A stretch of 64,000 nucleotides of DNA from Nostoc calcicola FACHB-3891 (GTDB lineage: Bacteria > Cyanobacteriota > Cyanobacteriia > Cyanobacteriales > Nostocaceae), in NCBI RefSeq assembly GCF_014697355.1, contig NZ_JACJRQ010000002.1:310001-374000 (forward strand), in the 5' to 3' direction. The notes beneath the pieces are model-generated. The model saw nothing but the letters and a program-made list of their open reading frames with translations, did no database searches and was not told where the DNA came from. Position 1 is the first letter of the stretch, and every line of letters starts with the position of its first letter. This document shows positions 17,906 to 26,068 of this stretch, in pieces. The position numbers and the translations under genes were made by a program.

Positions 17906-17943
17906 AGCTATCCAGATTCAATATCGGATAGCTGAATTTTTAA
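17906..17943 (+). terminator. Rho-independent terminator of the STAS gene
   Basis: AGCTATCC and GGATAGCT form a perfect 8-bp stem with a 12-base loop, followed by GAATTTTT. Confidence 0.7.
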
Positions 17944-18543
17944 AACTTCTGGCAAAACCTCTCTCCTTGTGGGAGAGGCGCTAAGCCAGTTGAGCTATTA
18001 TATTTAAAACTGACGTATAAATGTTTAGGTATTTAGCTTGATCCCCTTTAACCCCTATTGAAAGGTAGGAAACTAGACTATCAAACTATACCTGAAAAAA
18101 GAATATTTAAGGGAATTCTCTAACTGCTTTGTGTATCATCAGAAACTTTTCAAGCTTTTTTTGAGACATGTGAGGTTGGCTGGGATATTCGATAAAAACC
18201 AAAGCCAGAGAATGTTTTAGGGAATAAAAGCCAACAGATTAATATTTATCTCTACTTTACTTTATATTGTATGCTTATGGAGTTTATCGTAATGTAGTCA
18301 ATTTCAAAAGTGAGCTAGTACCTAATGTAAGCCATAGACCGCAAAAAATAAGCGAAATTACTTTGGCTGGAGGTTGACATCAATGCGATCTAAGATGCCA
18401 AATTTTAATCAATAAAGATAAAATTTAGTAAGTAATTCTGATAGTGTTGATTATGCTAGGTATACTATGATGGCATACTTCAGAAAAATCAGTCTTTGCG
18501 AAGAATGCCTGCACAATTGAGCTAGTCAAGGAATGATTTATTT
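17944..18543. other. 600-bp intergenic region, nothing coding recognised
   Basis: AT-rich leader region before mrnC. There is a short palindrome-like CTCTCCTTGTGGGAGAG near 17963 and runs of stops in all frames. It could hold the mrnC promoter or a small RNA, but I see no recognisable motif. Confidence 0.5.
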
Positions 18544-19023
18544 GTGAAGTCTAAGGAGGAAGAGCTATTAGATGGGCAAGATGAAGCTCCCAAAGAGAGT
18601 TTATCTTGGACTCAAGCACTCTTGTTAACCACGGCGCCATTATCCCAACAGATTTCTCTTTCACAAGTGCAACAAATTTCTCCCGCTGCTTTAGCGTACT
18701 TGGGAGATGCAATTTATGAAGTTTATGTTAGAATATTCTATCTACTGCCACTACAGCGAACAGATACTTACCATCGTCTGGTAGTGGCACAGGTAAGAGC
18801 GGAAACACAAGCGCTACATTTGCGATCGCTGACTCCTCATCTGAGGGACACCGAATTAGAAATTGTCCGCCGGGGTCGAAACGCTGCTACAGGACGCCCT
18901 AAGCGGCTCGATCCCGAAATCTATCAACAGGCAACTAGTCTAGAAACTTTAATTGGCTACCTGTATCTCACCGATTACCAACGCTTAACTGAACTGTTGG
19001 AAATACTCCATCTTGAGAAATAG
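18544..19023 (+). CDS. mrnC: Mini-ribonuclease III
   Basis: 159 residues from GTG 18544. It is an RNase III catalytic domain without a dsRNA-binding domain: PAALAYLGDAIYEVYVR holds the first acidic site, RRGRNAATGRPKRLDPEIYQQATSLETLIGYLYL the second. Mini-III dimers mature 23S rRNA ends. The gene is followed at 98 bp by rlmB, another 23S rRNA modification gene, and then DUF1816, all on the plus strand. Confidence 0.92.
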   Translation: MKSKEEELLDGQDEAPKESLSWTQALLLTTAPLSQQISLSQVQQISPAALAYLGDAIYEVYVRIFYLLPLQRTDTYHRLVVAQVRAETQALHLRSLTPHLRDTELEIVRRGRNAATGRPKRLDPEIYQQATSLETLIGYLYLTDYQRLTELLEILHLEK

Positions 19024-19120
19024 TGAAAACTCAATTTCACAATCATCAAAACAGTAGAGATAGGTCTGGTAAATTGAGCTAGTCAGGATGCTCACCCTAA
19101 GCTAATATCCTAAAACTAAA

Positions 19121-20098
19121 ATGTCAAATCAACCGAGAAAAATCAAGACTTCTAACGAACCAAACCGTGGGAAACCTGTAAAACTTCAGGGTAAGCGTGT
19201 TGTTACTAATCCCATTCGCAATCCCAGAAAAAAAATAGAGATCAACCCCATCTCTAGCAATTCGCGTCCACAAAACAACAACTTCTCCCATCCATCTCTA
19301 TCTACAAAACCAGCAGAAGATAGCGATTTAATCTACGGCCGTCATCCTGTATTGAGCGCGTTGCAAAATCAGCGCGGTCTTAACCGCATCTGGATTACTA
19401 CCCGTCTGCGCTACGATCCCAACTTTCACCATTTGCTTTTGCAAGCCAAGGAAAATGGCACAGTTATTGACGAAGTTGAACCCAAACGCTTAGATCAAAT
19501 CACCAATGGATCTAATCATCAGGGTGTGGCGGCACAAATTGCTCCCTACACTTACATCGAATTGCCGGATCTCATTGAAAAAGCAAAATCTTTCACCGAT
19601 CCCGTAATTGTCGTAGCTGATGGAATTACCGATCCCCACAACTTGGGAGCAATCATTCGCACTGCTGAGGCCATCGGCGCTCAAGGATTAGTTATACCCC
19701 AAAGAAGGGCTTCTGGGATCACTTCTACGGTTGTTAAAGTTGCAGCTGGCGCTTTAGAAAATTTTTCTGTGGCCAGAGTTGTTAACCTCAGCCGCGCCTT
19801 AGAAGAATTAAAAACAGCCGGGTTTTGGATTTACGGCACTGCGGCAACTGGCAGTGAACCCTTACACACAGTCAATTTCAGCGGTCCTATCGCTTTGGTA
19901 ATTGGCTCTGAAGGTGAAGGTCTGAGTATGTTAACTCAACGCTCCTGCGATGTCTTAGTATCGATTCCCTTACAAGGCAAGACTCCTAGCCTCAATGCCT
20001 CGGTAGCAGCAGGTATGGCACTCTATGAAATTTATCGCCAGCGATCGCTAAATACGCTGCATTTAGATAAATTACAAAAAACCTCTTTGAAAAAATAG
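19121..20098 (+). CDS. rlmB: 23S rRNA (guanosine-2'-O-)-methyltransferase, TrmH/RlmB family
   Basis: 325 residues. A basic, low-complexity N-terminal extension of about 65 residues ([16 protein letters not shown]) precedes the L30e-like substrate domain ([14 protein letters not shown]) and the SPOUT fold. The knotted-fold motifs are [29 protein letters not shown] and [23 protein letters not shown]. It 2'-O-methylates a conserved guanosine in 23S rRNA or a related site. The extension is common in cyanobacterial members. Confidence 0.92.
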   Translation: MSNQPRKIKTSNEPNRGKPVKLQGKRVVTNPIRNPRKKIEINPISSNSRPQNNNFSHPSLSTKPAEDSDLIYGRHPVLSALQNQRGLNRIWITTRLRYDPNFHHLLLQAKENGTVIDEVEPKRLDQITNGSNHQGVAAQIAPYTYIELPDLIEKAKSFTDPVIVVADGITDPHNLGAIIRTAEAIGAQGLVIPQRRASGITSTVVKVAAGALENFSVARVVNLSRALEELKTAGFWIYGTAATGSEPLHTVNFSGPIALVIGSEGEGLSMLTQRSCDVLVSIPLQGKTPSLNASVAAGMALYEIYRQRSLNTLHLDKLQKTSLKK

Positions 20099-20185
20099 CA
20101 GTAAAAGAGTATAAAGAAATGTAAAAGATAATAAAGTAACATATCCTTTAACACCCTGTAGCACGTTTAGAAATCGGCGAAAACC

Positions 20186-20488
20186 ATGAAAACCATTTGG
20201 CATAACCTCAAGGAAGGGTTGACTAACACGTTTGACAACCTCGGCTTGGCTTGGTGGGTAGAAATTGTGACGCAGAATCCCCGCTGCACATACTACTTCG
20301 GACCATTTTTGAGTTCTGATGAAGCAAGATCGGCTAGCGTTGGATACATAGAAGATTTGGAAAGCGAAGGAGCGCAGGGAATTGCCGTGAACGTCAAACG
20401 CTGCAAACCCGATAATTTAACAATTGCTGATGACTTGGGGGAAAGATTTGACCGCAAAGTACAGCCTGCCTTTGGCGGTCAAGTTTAA
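20186..20488 (+). CDS. DUF1816 protein
   Basis: 100 residues. WWVEIVTQNPRCTYYFGPFLSS and the following SVGYIEDLESEGAQGI stretch are typical of the cyanobacterial DUF1816 family, a small soluble protein often near phycobilisome or housekeeping genes. Function unknown. It follows rlmB on the same strand. Confidence 0.88.
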   Translation: MKTIWHNLKEGLTNTFDNLGLAWWVEIVTQNPRCTYYFGPFLSSDEARSASVGYIEDLESEGAQGIAVNVKRCKPDNLTIADDLGERFDRKVQPAFGGQV

Positions 20489-20507
20489 TTTAGGCAAGAG
20501 TCAAGAT

Positions 20508-20541
20508 AATTCGTAATTCGTAATTCGTAATTCGTAATTTT
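20508..20541. repeat. AATTCGT heptamer STRR
   Basis: Four AATTCGT heptamers in tandem followed by AATTTTT, between the DUF1816 gene and its hairpin. Confidence 0.85.
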
Positions 20542-20564
20542 TAGTTACGGTTACGAATTAGGCT

Positions 20565-20589
20565 CAAGAGTTAAAAGCTCTTGTATTTT
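20565..20589 (+). terminator. Probable terminator after DUF1816
   Basis: CAAGAG and CTCTTG with a 7-base loop, then TATTTT. The stem is only 6 bp; it lies between convergent genes. Confidence 0.45.
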
Positions 20590-20592
20590 GGA

Positions 20593-21447
20593 CTATTGAC
20601 GACCAATTATGTGGGGATGTTCTTCTAGCCAACGGTCAAGGTCATTTAGTACCAGTTGGGGAACTTCCCACGGGAAAAGGTGGGCGGTGTTGGGGTAGCA
20701 TTGCCACTGACAATTTTTGAGGTGTCGGGCTGTTTCTAAGCTGGAATCAACTGTGATGTGACGGTCTTGGACACCAGCAAGTACCAGACTCGGACATTCA
20801 ATTTGTGGCAAGTCTAGAAGTCTGTCATACCCTGCTTGAATTGCGCTATAAAGGGCGCGAGTGGCAGCAGGAGAGGTTTGTAAATATGCCGGCACTGCTT
20901 CAGTGGCAATATATTTGTAACTCGTAGATGTATGTTGTTGGATTAAGTAGCGAAAAAGCGATCGCTTACCAAAAGTTTCAATATTCCACTGCCAACTCGG
21001 TTTTATATAATTCAGTAGGGCTGCAACGCCAGTATATAAATTATCTTGCCAAGTGATGGGAGGATGACTCCCACGGGGTTTGGCGGCTGTGGCTACCAAA
21101 ATCAGACCTGTAACGCGCTTTGGCAGACGCAATGCCAGTTCCATTGCCAAAATACCGCCAAGTGACCATCCCAATACTAAGCATTTTTCAATCTCAAAAC
21201 GGTCTAATAACGCTTCTAAGTCGGTCAAATGGTCATTCATATCAAAATTGCCATTCCAGCGACTTTTGCCGTATCCACGTAAATCTGGGGCAATGGTTTG
21301 GTAGCGTTTTGATAAATGATTGGTGAACACAGAAAGACTACGCCCAGTACCGGGGTGACCATGTAGGGCTAAGATGGGAAATCCTTGGCCTTGGACGTAG
21401 ACGTTGAGATTTGCAGCAGTAGTAGTATGACTGTGGCGATCGCTCAT
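20593..21447 (-). CDS. Alpha/beta-hydrolase
   Basis: 284 residues. Classic fold markers are the oxyanion HGHPGTGRS, PDLRGYGKS, the nucleophile elbow GWSLGG and a late NTAHLFPWE with the catalytic His; the Asp is likely in GVQDRH. The substrate cannot be inferred. It is transcribed with truB upstream on the same strand but ~95 bp apart. Confidence 0.88.
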   Translation of the reverse strand: MSDRHSHTTTAANLNVYVQGQGFPILALHGHPGTGRSLSVFTNHLSKRYQTIAPDLRGYGKSRWNGNFDMNDHLTDLEALLDRFEIEKCLVLGWSLGGILAMELALRLPKRVTGLILVATAAKPRGSHPPITWQDNLYTGVAALLNYIKPSWQWNIETFGKRSLFRYLIQQHTSTSYKYIATEAVPAYLQTSPAATRALYSAIQAGYDRLLDLPQIECPSLVLAGVQDRHITVDSSLETARHLKNCQWQCYPNTAHLFPWEVPQLVLNDLDRWLEEHPHIIGRQ

Positions 21448-21543
21448 TACCCGCCGTTCTCCTGTCCGACAAATAAATGTTTGAAAATACGCTGATTTTG
21501 TGTTTTCAACGTTCTAATTCCCGAAATTGTTTCAGAAATTAAT

Positions 21544-22428
21544 TTAAGAAATCGGTTCAAAAACCATTAGGGGGATTAACACTTCGTCTTGTAATTCTCC
21601 AATACCTAAAAAGCGAGTCTCTTCATCATAAACTCGCACGATCCCAGAAACATCGAAAGTTAGAGAAATTCGCTGACCTTGACACCATTTTTGAGCAGAT
21701 GTCAGTGGTAAAGTAACTGATGACAAATATTGTAATGGCGCATCAACAGAAATGGGTTGAAATGTCCCGGCTTGTAGTTGTGTTTCTAAATCAGTCAAAG
21801 TGAGACTATCTGTTAAATGGAAACCACTACTTTCGGTACGAATTAAAGCCGCAAGGGTGCCACCAGTTTCTAAAATTGCACCCAAGTCACGAGCGATCGC
21901 TCTAATATATGTACCACTTCCACAGGCGATCGCCACATCTAATTCCGGGAAATCTCCTTCCCGCCAGTCCAAAATTTCTATGCGAAAAACTTCCACTGTC
22001 CGCACTGGAACTTCTACTACTTCACCTTTACGTGCTAAGTCATAGAGACGTTTTCCATCCACTTGAATTGCACTGTAACTCGGTGGTATTTGCTCAATTT
22101 TGCCTTGAAATTTTGATAGTACAGGTTTCACTTGTGCCAAACTCAAGCCAGCACAAGCTTGAGAATTAATAATCTCGCCTTGTAAATCATCGGTTGTGGT
22201 ACGCACACCCAACCGAATTGTCGCTTTGTAAGCTTTACTTTCTGGTAAATATTGTAATAGTCTGGTGGCTTTACCAAAGGCGATGGGTAACACTCCAGTA
22301 GCTGCGGGATCTAATGTTCCTGCGTGTCCTACACGTTTGAGGCGCAACAATTTTCGTACCCGCGCCACGCAGTCGTGAGAAGTCCAGTCAAACGGTTTGT
22401 TTAAGTTGAGAAAACCTTGAGATAACAC
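21544..22428 (-). CDS. truB: tRNA pseudouridine(55) synthase TruB
   Basis: 294 residues. It converts U55 of tRNA to pseudouridine. Seen are the N-terminal [17 protein letters not shown], the catalytic Asp in [24 protein letters not shown], then [19 protein letters not shown] and [14 protein letters not shown]. The C-terminal part (about 60 residues) is PUA-like. Length is normal. Confidence 0.95.
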   Translation of the reverse strand: MLSQGFLNLNKPFDWTSHDCVARVRKLLRLKRVGHAGTLDPAATGVLPIAFGKATRLLQYLPESKAYKATIRLGVRTTTDDLQGEIINSQACAGLSLAQVKPVLSKFQGKIEQIPPSYSAIQVDGKRLYDLARKGEVVEVPVRTVEVFRIEILDWREGDFPELDVAIACGSGTYIRAIARDLGAILETGGTLAALIRTESSGFHLTDSLTLTDLETQLQAGTFQPISVDAPLQYLSSVTLPLTSAQKWCQGQRISLTFDVSGIVRVYDEETRFLGIGELQDEVLIPLMVFEPIS

Positions 22429-22510
22429 AAAATCAATACTTCCATTTTTTAAAGTTCTTAAATACTCGAAACATCAATATCCAACAATTAATACCATTTC
22501 TTTGTGAGGC

Positions 22511-22641
22511 TGCGCCAAATTTTCTTGGCTTCTTATTTCTTTCTTTCTTTGCGCCCTTTGCGACGGCAGTCGCTCATGGGGGAGACCCCCAAGACCGCGC
22601 TGCCTCTCCTTTGCGGTTCGTTGCTCATATAGTTTGGCGCA
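22511..22641. repeat. Dispersed repeat with TGCGCCAAA ends
   Basis: TGCGCCAAA at the left matches TTTGGCGCA at the right. The core holds the GGCAGTCGCTCATGGGGGA palindromic unit that recurs (inverted) at 29500-29540 and 52146-52240. It occupies most of the gap between truB and the lipoprotein gene. Confidence 0.7.
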
Positions 22642-22776
22642 TCTTCATACAGAATTGGTATAACGCTTTATTAAACATTAATTTAGATACATTAACCCTG
22701 TTTTATATTACTGTATATTAATGACATTTATTATATCATGAGTCCGGACAATTGCACTTTAATGAACATCAATAAA

Positions 22777-23280
22777 ATGAAAAAAACACTCGTCACTACT
22801 ACATTCATTTTTTGCTCTATCTTGGTTGGGAGTTGTGGTAACTCTGGCAACACTATTTCTCAAAATAATCAACCGAATCCAGAAAACACAGCAATAGCTA
22901 ACCAAAGTAATTCTGAATCTAATTCAGCAAAGAAAGCAAAGCTAGATAATCAGGAACATCAAAAACAAACTAATCCTTCAGTATCATCTGAACAGACACC
23001 CATTAAAAATGATAATCCGACATTTGGCACTATTAAAGACATGCAAAATGGTGACTTAAAATGCTATGTTACCCTTGTCGATCGCAATGGTAAATTATAT
23101 GAAAGTGTTGGCGCAACATTTGATGTTTGTGAGCCAGATAAATACGTTAACAAAAATGTACAAATATCTTATGAATTAGAAGATGTCAATGATTGCCAAA
23201 GTGCTGAGCCTTGTGGAAAAACAATCAAAGAATGGCTAATTAATAAAATCGAAATTCGAGATGAAAAATCACAAAATTAA
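22777..23280 (+). CDS. Small lipoprotein of unknown function
   Basis: 167 residues from ATG 22777 (MKKTLVTTTFIFCSILVGSC), where VGSC is a good lipobox; ATGs at 22738 and 22762 would only lengthen the n-region. After the lipid cysteine comes an Asn/Gln/Ser-rich linker of about 70 residues and then a compact domain (DLKCYVTLVDRNGKLY ... VCEPDKYVNKNVQISYELEDV) with four cysteines (KCYV, DVCE, NDCQ, EPCG) that may form disulfides and an OB-like beta fold. I do not recognise the family. Confidence 0.7.
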   Translation: MKKTLVTTTFIFCSILVGSCGNSGNTISQNNQPNPENTAIANQSNSESNSAKKAKLDNQEHQKQTNPSVSSEQTPIKNDNPTFGTIKDMQNGDLKCYVTLVDRNGKLYESVGATFDVCEPDKYVNKNVQISYELEDVNDCQSAEPCGKTIKEWLINKIEIRDEKSQN

Positions 23281-23321
23281 TCTCATGAGAAACGCCAATT
23301 GATTGAATTGTGAATTCTGAA

Positions 23322-25163
23322 CTATGGCGATAATTGATCTATTGGGAATACCTTAGGTAAGCTAACTGTAACTTTAGTTCCTCGTCCAACTTCACTGGAT
23401 AAAGTGATATTACCACCATGTAACTCTACACAAGCTTTGGCGATCGCCAGCCCTAAGCCTGTGCCAGGAATTGTATCAACGTTACTTCCCCTACTGAAAG
23501 ATTGAAACAAATTTTCTCGATCTGCGACGGGGATACCAATTCCCCAATCTTGGATGGAAAAAATGACTTGTGATTCTTTGCCCATTAGGTGAAACTCTAC
23601 AGTACCTCCATCAGGAGAATACTTAATTGCATTGGACATTAAGTTAATAAAAATTTGCTGCAAAAGCCCGCGATCGCCCCAGAAGCCCTGATTATTGCCC
23701 GTAATCTTAAAAATCAACTCGTGGCGATCGCCTGTTGTTTCTCGCTCTTGTTCGATCAAATCAGAAAAAAATTGTAATAAATCGATGGGTATTCGCTTGG
23801 GCTTGGGTTTTTCCACTTCAAATTGATTAACCAAAAGCATATTGTCCACAAGTTTGGACATATATCTGGCTTTTTGTTCAATAATTCCCAGAAACTTCTG
23901 CTGTCTTAACTCATCGAGTTGCTGGCTATGTTTTACCAAAGTTGATGCAGCAGCCAAAATTGAAGTCAAAGGCGTTCGATACTCATGGGAAACCGTGCCA
24001 ATAATTTGGGATTTAAATGCATTGAGTTGCTTTTCTTTGGCGAGGGCTGCTTGAGTTTGGGCTAGTAATTCCGCCTGTTGGATAGCAATGGCTAGTTGCA
24101 CCGATACTTCATTCAGCATCTGGGCATCATCAGCTTGCCACTGTCGCTCTCCTGAATTATGATGAGCAATCAACAAACCCCAAAGCTTGGGAGTTGGGTT
24201 TCCATTGTTGCTCAGATTAATCGGAACCACCAGATTTGATTCACTGTTAAATTGCTCTCTCAAACTCAAACGATTACACAAGCCAAGCTCATAAATATGA
24301 GGGATTGGTGATTGGGGATTGGGGATTGGGGATTGGGAATAAGACGCAGTGACGGGGGGACGCGGTGACACGGTGACGCTCTGATGCGGGGAGGCTCTTA
24401 AAGAAGGAGACGCAGGGAAGGTATGACGCCGTGACACGGTGAGTAATCTCTCAGTGTCTCCATGTCCCCGTGTCCCCGTATCCTCTTTCTCCGTGTCCCC
24501 GTGTCCCCGTGTCCCCGTGTCCTCCTTGTTCCCAGCCCCAACGTGATCGCACAGCGCTACAATGTCATGTGACTCAACTGAGGAGGCAACTATTGTACCG
24601 TCTCTATTTGGGGCAAATTGATATACCATCACGCGATCGCATTTCAGAAGTTGCTGCACCTCCGCTACAGCCGTATCCAAAATTTCCTCTAGGTTGAGAG
24701 ACTGGCGAATTCTCAAAGCAGTTGTAGCAATTAAACGCTGCTGCTCCTTAGTTTTACTGAGTTGGGCTTGCAAGCACAATTGCTTGATGGAGTTGCGGAC
24801 TGCTAGTTGCAGTACATCCTGTGTCAGATGTTGCTTGACCAAATAATCCAGCGCACCTCGTTTCATTGCTTGCACAGCAACCTCTTCATCACCACGCCCT
24901 GTCAACATAATCACAGGCACAGAAGTCTTAAAAATTTCCTGCTGCATCCGATCGAAGAGTTCTAACCCACTTTGATCGGGTAGACAATAATCCAGCAAAA
25001 TAACATCGCAGCGTGTTTTTTGACACAAAGCGAGTCCTTCTTCTGCACAGTCTGCCTCCAAAATCTGGTAGGACTGGTGCGGATCTTTCAAAAGATATCG
25101 ACGATAGATTTTCCGATCTGCTGCACAATCGTCGATGATGAGTAGCGTCCATGTGTCCAACAT
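23322..25163 (-). CDS. Hybrid sensor: REC-GAF-HisKA-HATPase histidine kinase
   Basis: 613 residues. An N-terminal receiver (LLIIDDCAADRKIYRR, phospho-Asp in ILLDYCLPDQSG, Lys in YLVKQH) is followed by a GAF domain (RVMVYQF ... LWGLLIAHH), a HisKA helix with His393 in GTVSHEYRTPLTS, and a HATPase domain (NLMSNAIKYSPDGG, DWGIGIP, GTGLGLAIAK). Such kinases take phosphate onto the N-terminal receiver from another kinase and pass a signal on. About 75 residues of low-complexity Thr/Gly/Arg/Asp and Pro/Asn/Gln sequence (about 211-287) interrupt the GAF domain, encoded by STRRs. It lies downstream of the Rcp1-type regulator and the phytochrome, all on the minus strand. Confidence 0.92.
   Translation of the reverse strand: MLDTWTLLIIDDCAADRKIYRRYLLKDPHQSYQILEADCAEEGLALCQKTRCDVILLDYCLPDQSGLELFDRMQQEIFKTSVPVIMLTGRGDEEVAVQAMKRGALDYLVKQHLTQDVLQLAVRNSIKQLCLQAQLSKTKEQQRLIATTALRIRQSLNLEEILDTAVAEVQQLLKCDRVMVYQFAPNRDGTIVASSVESHDIVALCDHVGAGNKEDTGTRGHGDTEKEDTGTRGHGDTERLLTVSRRHTFPASPSLRASPHQSVTVSPRPPVTASYSQSPIPNPQSPIPHIYELGLCNRLSLREQFNSESNLVVPINLSNNGNPTPKLWGLLIAHHNSGERQWQADDAQMLNEVSVQLAIAIQQAELLAQTQAALAKEKQLNAFKSQIIGTVSHEYRTPLTSILAAASTLVKHSQQLDELRQQKFLGIIEQKARYMSKLVDNMLLVNQFEVEKPKPKRIPIDLLQFFSDLIEQERETTGDRHELIFKITGNNQGFWGDRGLLQQIFINLMSNAIKYSPDGGTVEFHLMGKESQVIFSIQDWGIGIPVADRENLFQSFSRGSNVDTIPGTGLGLAIAKACVELHGGNITLSSEVGRGTKVTVSLPKVFPIDQLSP
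24301..24530. repeat. STRR block inserted in the hybrid kinase GAF domain
   Basis: GATTGGG heptamers (24303-24340), then GACGCAGTGAC/GACACGGTGACG units and CCCCGTGT heptamer-like units (to about 24525) form a 230-bp repeat block that stays open in the kinase frame. Confidence 0.85.
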
Positions 25164-25542
25164 ATTAAGTATGAGGATTTGGGAGCTATGTAGATCCCTT
25201 TTATCCAGATTGTGGTTTATTGCATAATTCTAAAAATAATATAAAATAAATATAAATAAAATCTAAATTCTTTACCAATCCTAAAGCGATCGCCAATACT
25301 GCAAGGCACTAAGAAAGACAGGAAAATGGGGAAAACGAATCTCAGACAGTCATTCACGAAAAAACTCCACAGCCGAAACATCAAAAATATTTCGTCCGCA
25401 ACTCCCCACTGCCTACTCCCTACCCCCTATTTTCTAGGCAGCAAACACAGTGACTCAAAGACCAAAATGCCTCTGTGCCCTCTAAGCCATATTTTTTGTT
25501 ATCCCTTTGTCCTTACTGCCTCATCAGCAGAAAATAAACAAA
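25164..25542. other. Intergenic region between hybrid kinase and Rcp1-type gene
   Basis: 379 bp, AT-rich, with one HIP1 site near 25287 and CTCCCTACC-type STRR text near 25405-25430. No gene or clear signal is seen. Confidence 0.5.
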
Positions 25543-26016
25543 CTAATCCAAGACGGGCGGCGTATTCGCTTCAAGCCAATAGTCCACGAAAGCCTGAATC
25601 GTCTTTTTTAGTTCTTGAGCATCCATCGGCTTTACTAGGTATCCATTTGCGCCCTTTTGGTAGCACAACTCAATATCCTTGGGGTTCGATGATGTGGTAA
25701 AAACAACGACGGGGATTTCCTTGAAACTCTTGTCTTGCTTGAGCCGAGTTAGGATGTCACGGCCATCAATACCCGGCAAATTTAGATCGAGCAAGATCAC
25801 AGAGGGTCGTAATGCTACTTGAAAGTTGCATGAGTCCTTACCTTGGTCGTAGATATCCCTCTTTTGTTGATAGAGGAACTCTAAAACCTCATCCCCATTA
25901 GTACAACGATGTATGGGGTTCTGGACGGACATGCGCCGCATCAGACGTTGTAGCATCCGAAAATCTTCATTGCTGTCCTCAACAACAAGCAGAGGTTCAT
26001 GAAGTTTTTTTGTCAT
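25543..26016 (-). CDS. Rcp1-type phytochrome response regulator
   Basis: 157 residues, a stand-alone receiver. The acidic pocket is VVEDSNED, the phospho-acceptor is in ILLDLNLPGIDGRD, the Thr is in VVFTTSS and the Lys in YLVKPMD. The inserted YQQKRDIYDQGKD loop and length are typical of Rcp1 proteins that receive phosphate from cyanobacterial phytochromes. It starts 52 bp after the phytochrome stop, so they form a pair. Confidence 0.92.
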   Translation of the reverse strand: MTKKLHEPLLVVEDSNEDFRMLQRLMRRMSVQNPIHRCTNGDEVLEFLYQQKRDIYDQGKDSCNFQVALRPSVILLDLNLPGIDGRDILTRLKQDKSFKEIPVVVFTTSSNPKDIELCYQKGANGYLVKPMDAQELKKTIQAFVDYWLEANTPPVLD

Positions 26017-26068
26017 TCGTGGTCTTAAAACAACTTAACAAAAATATATATTTGGTAAATATTTTAAA

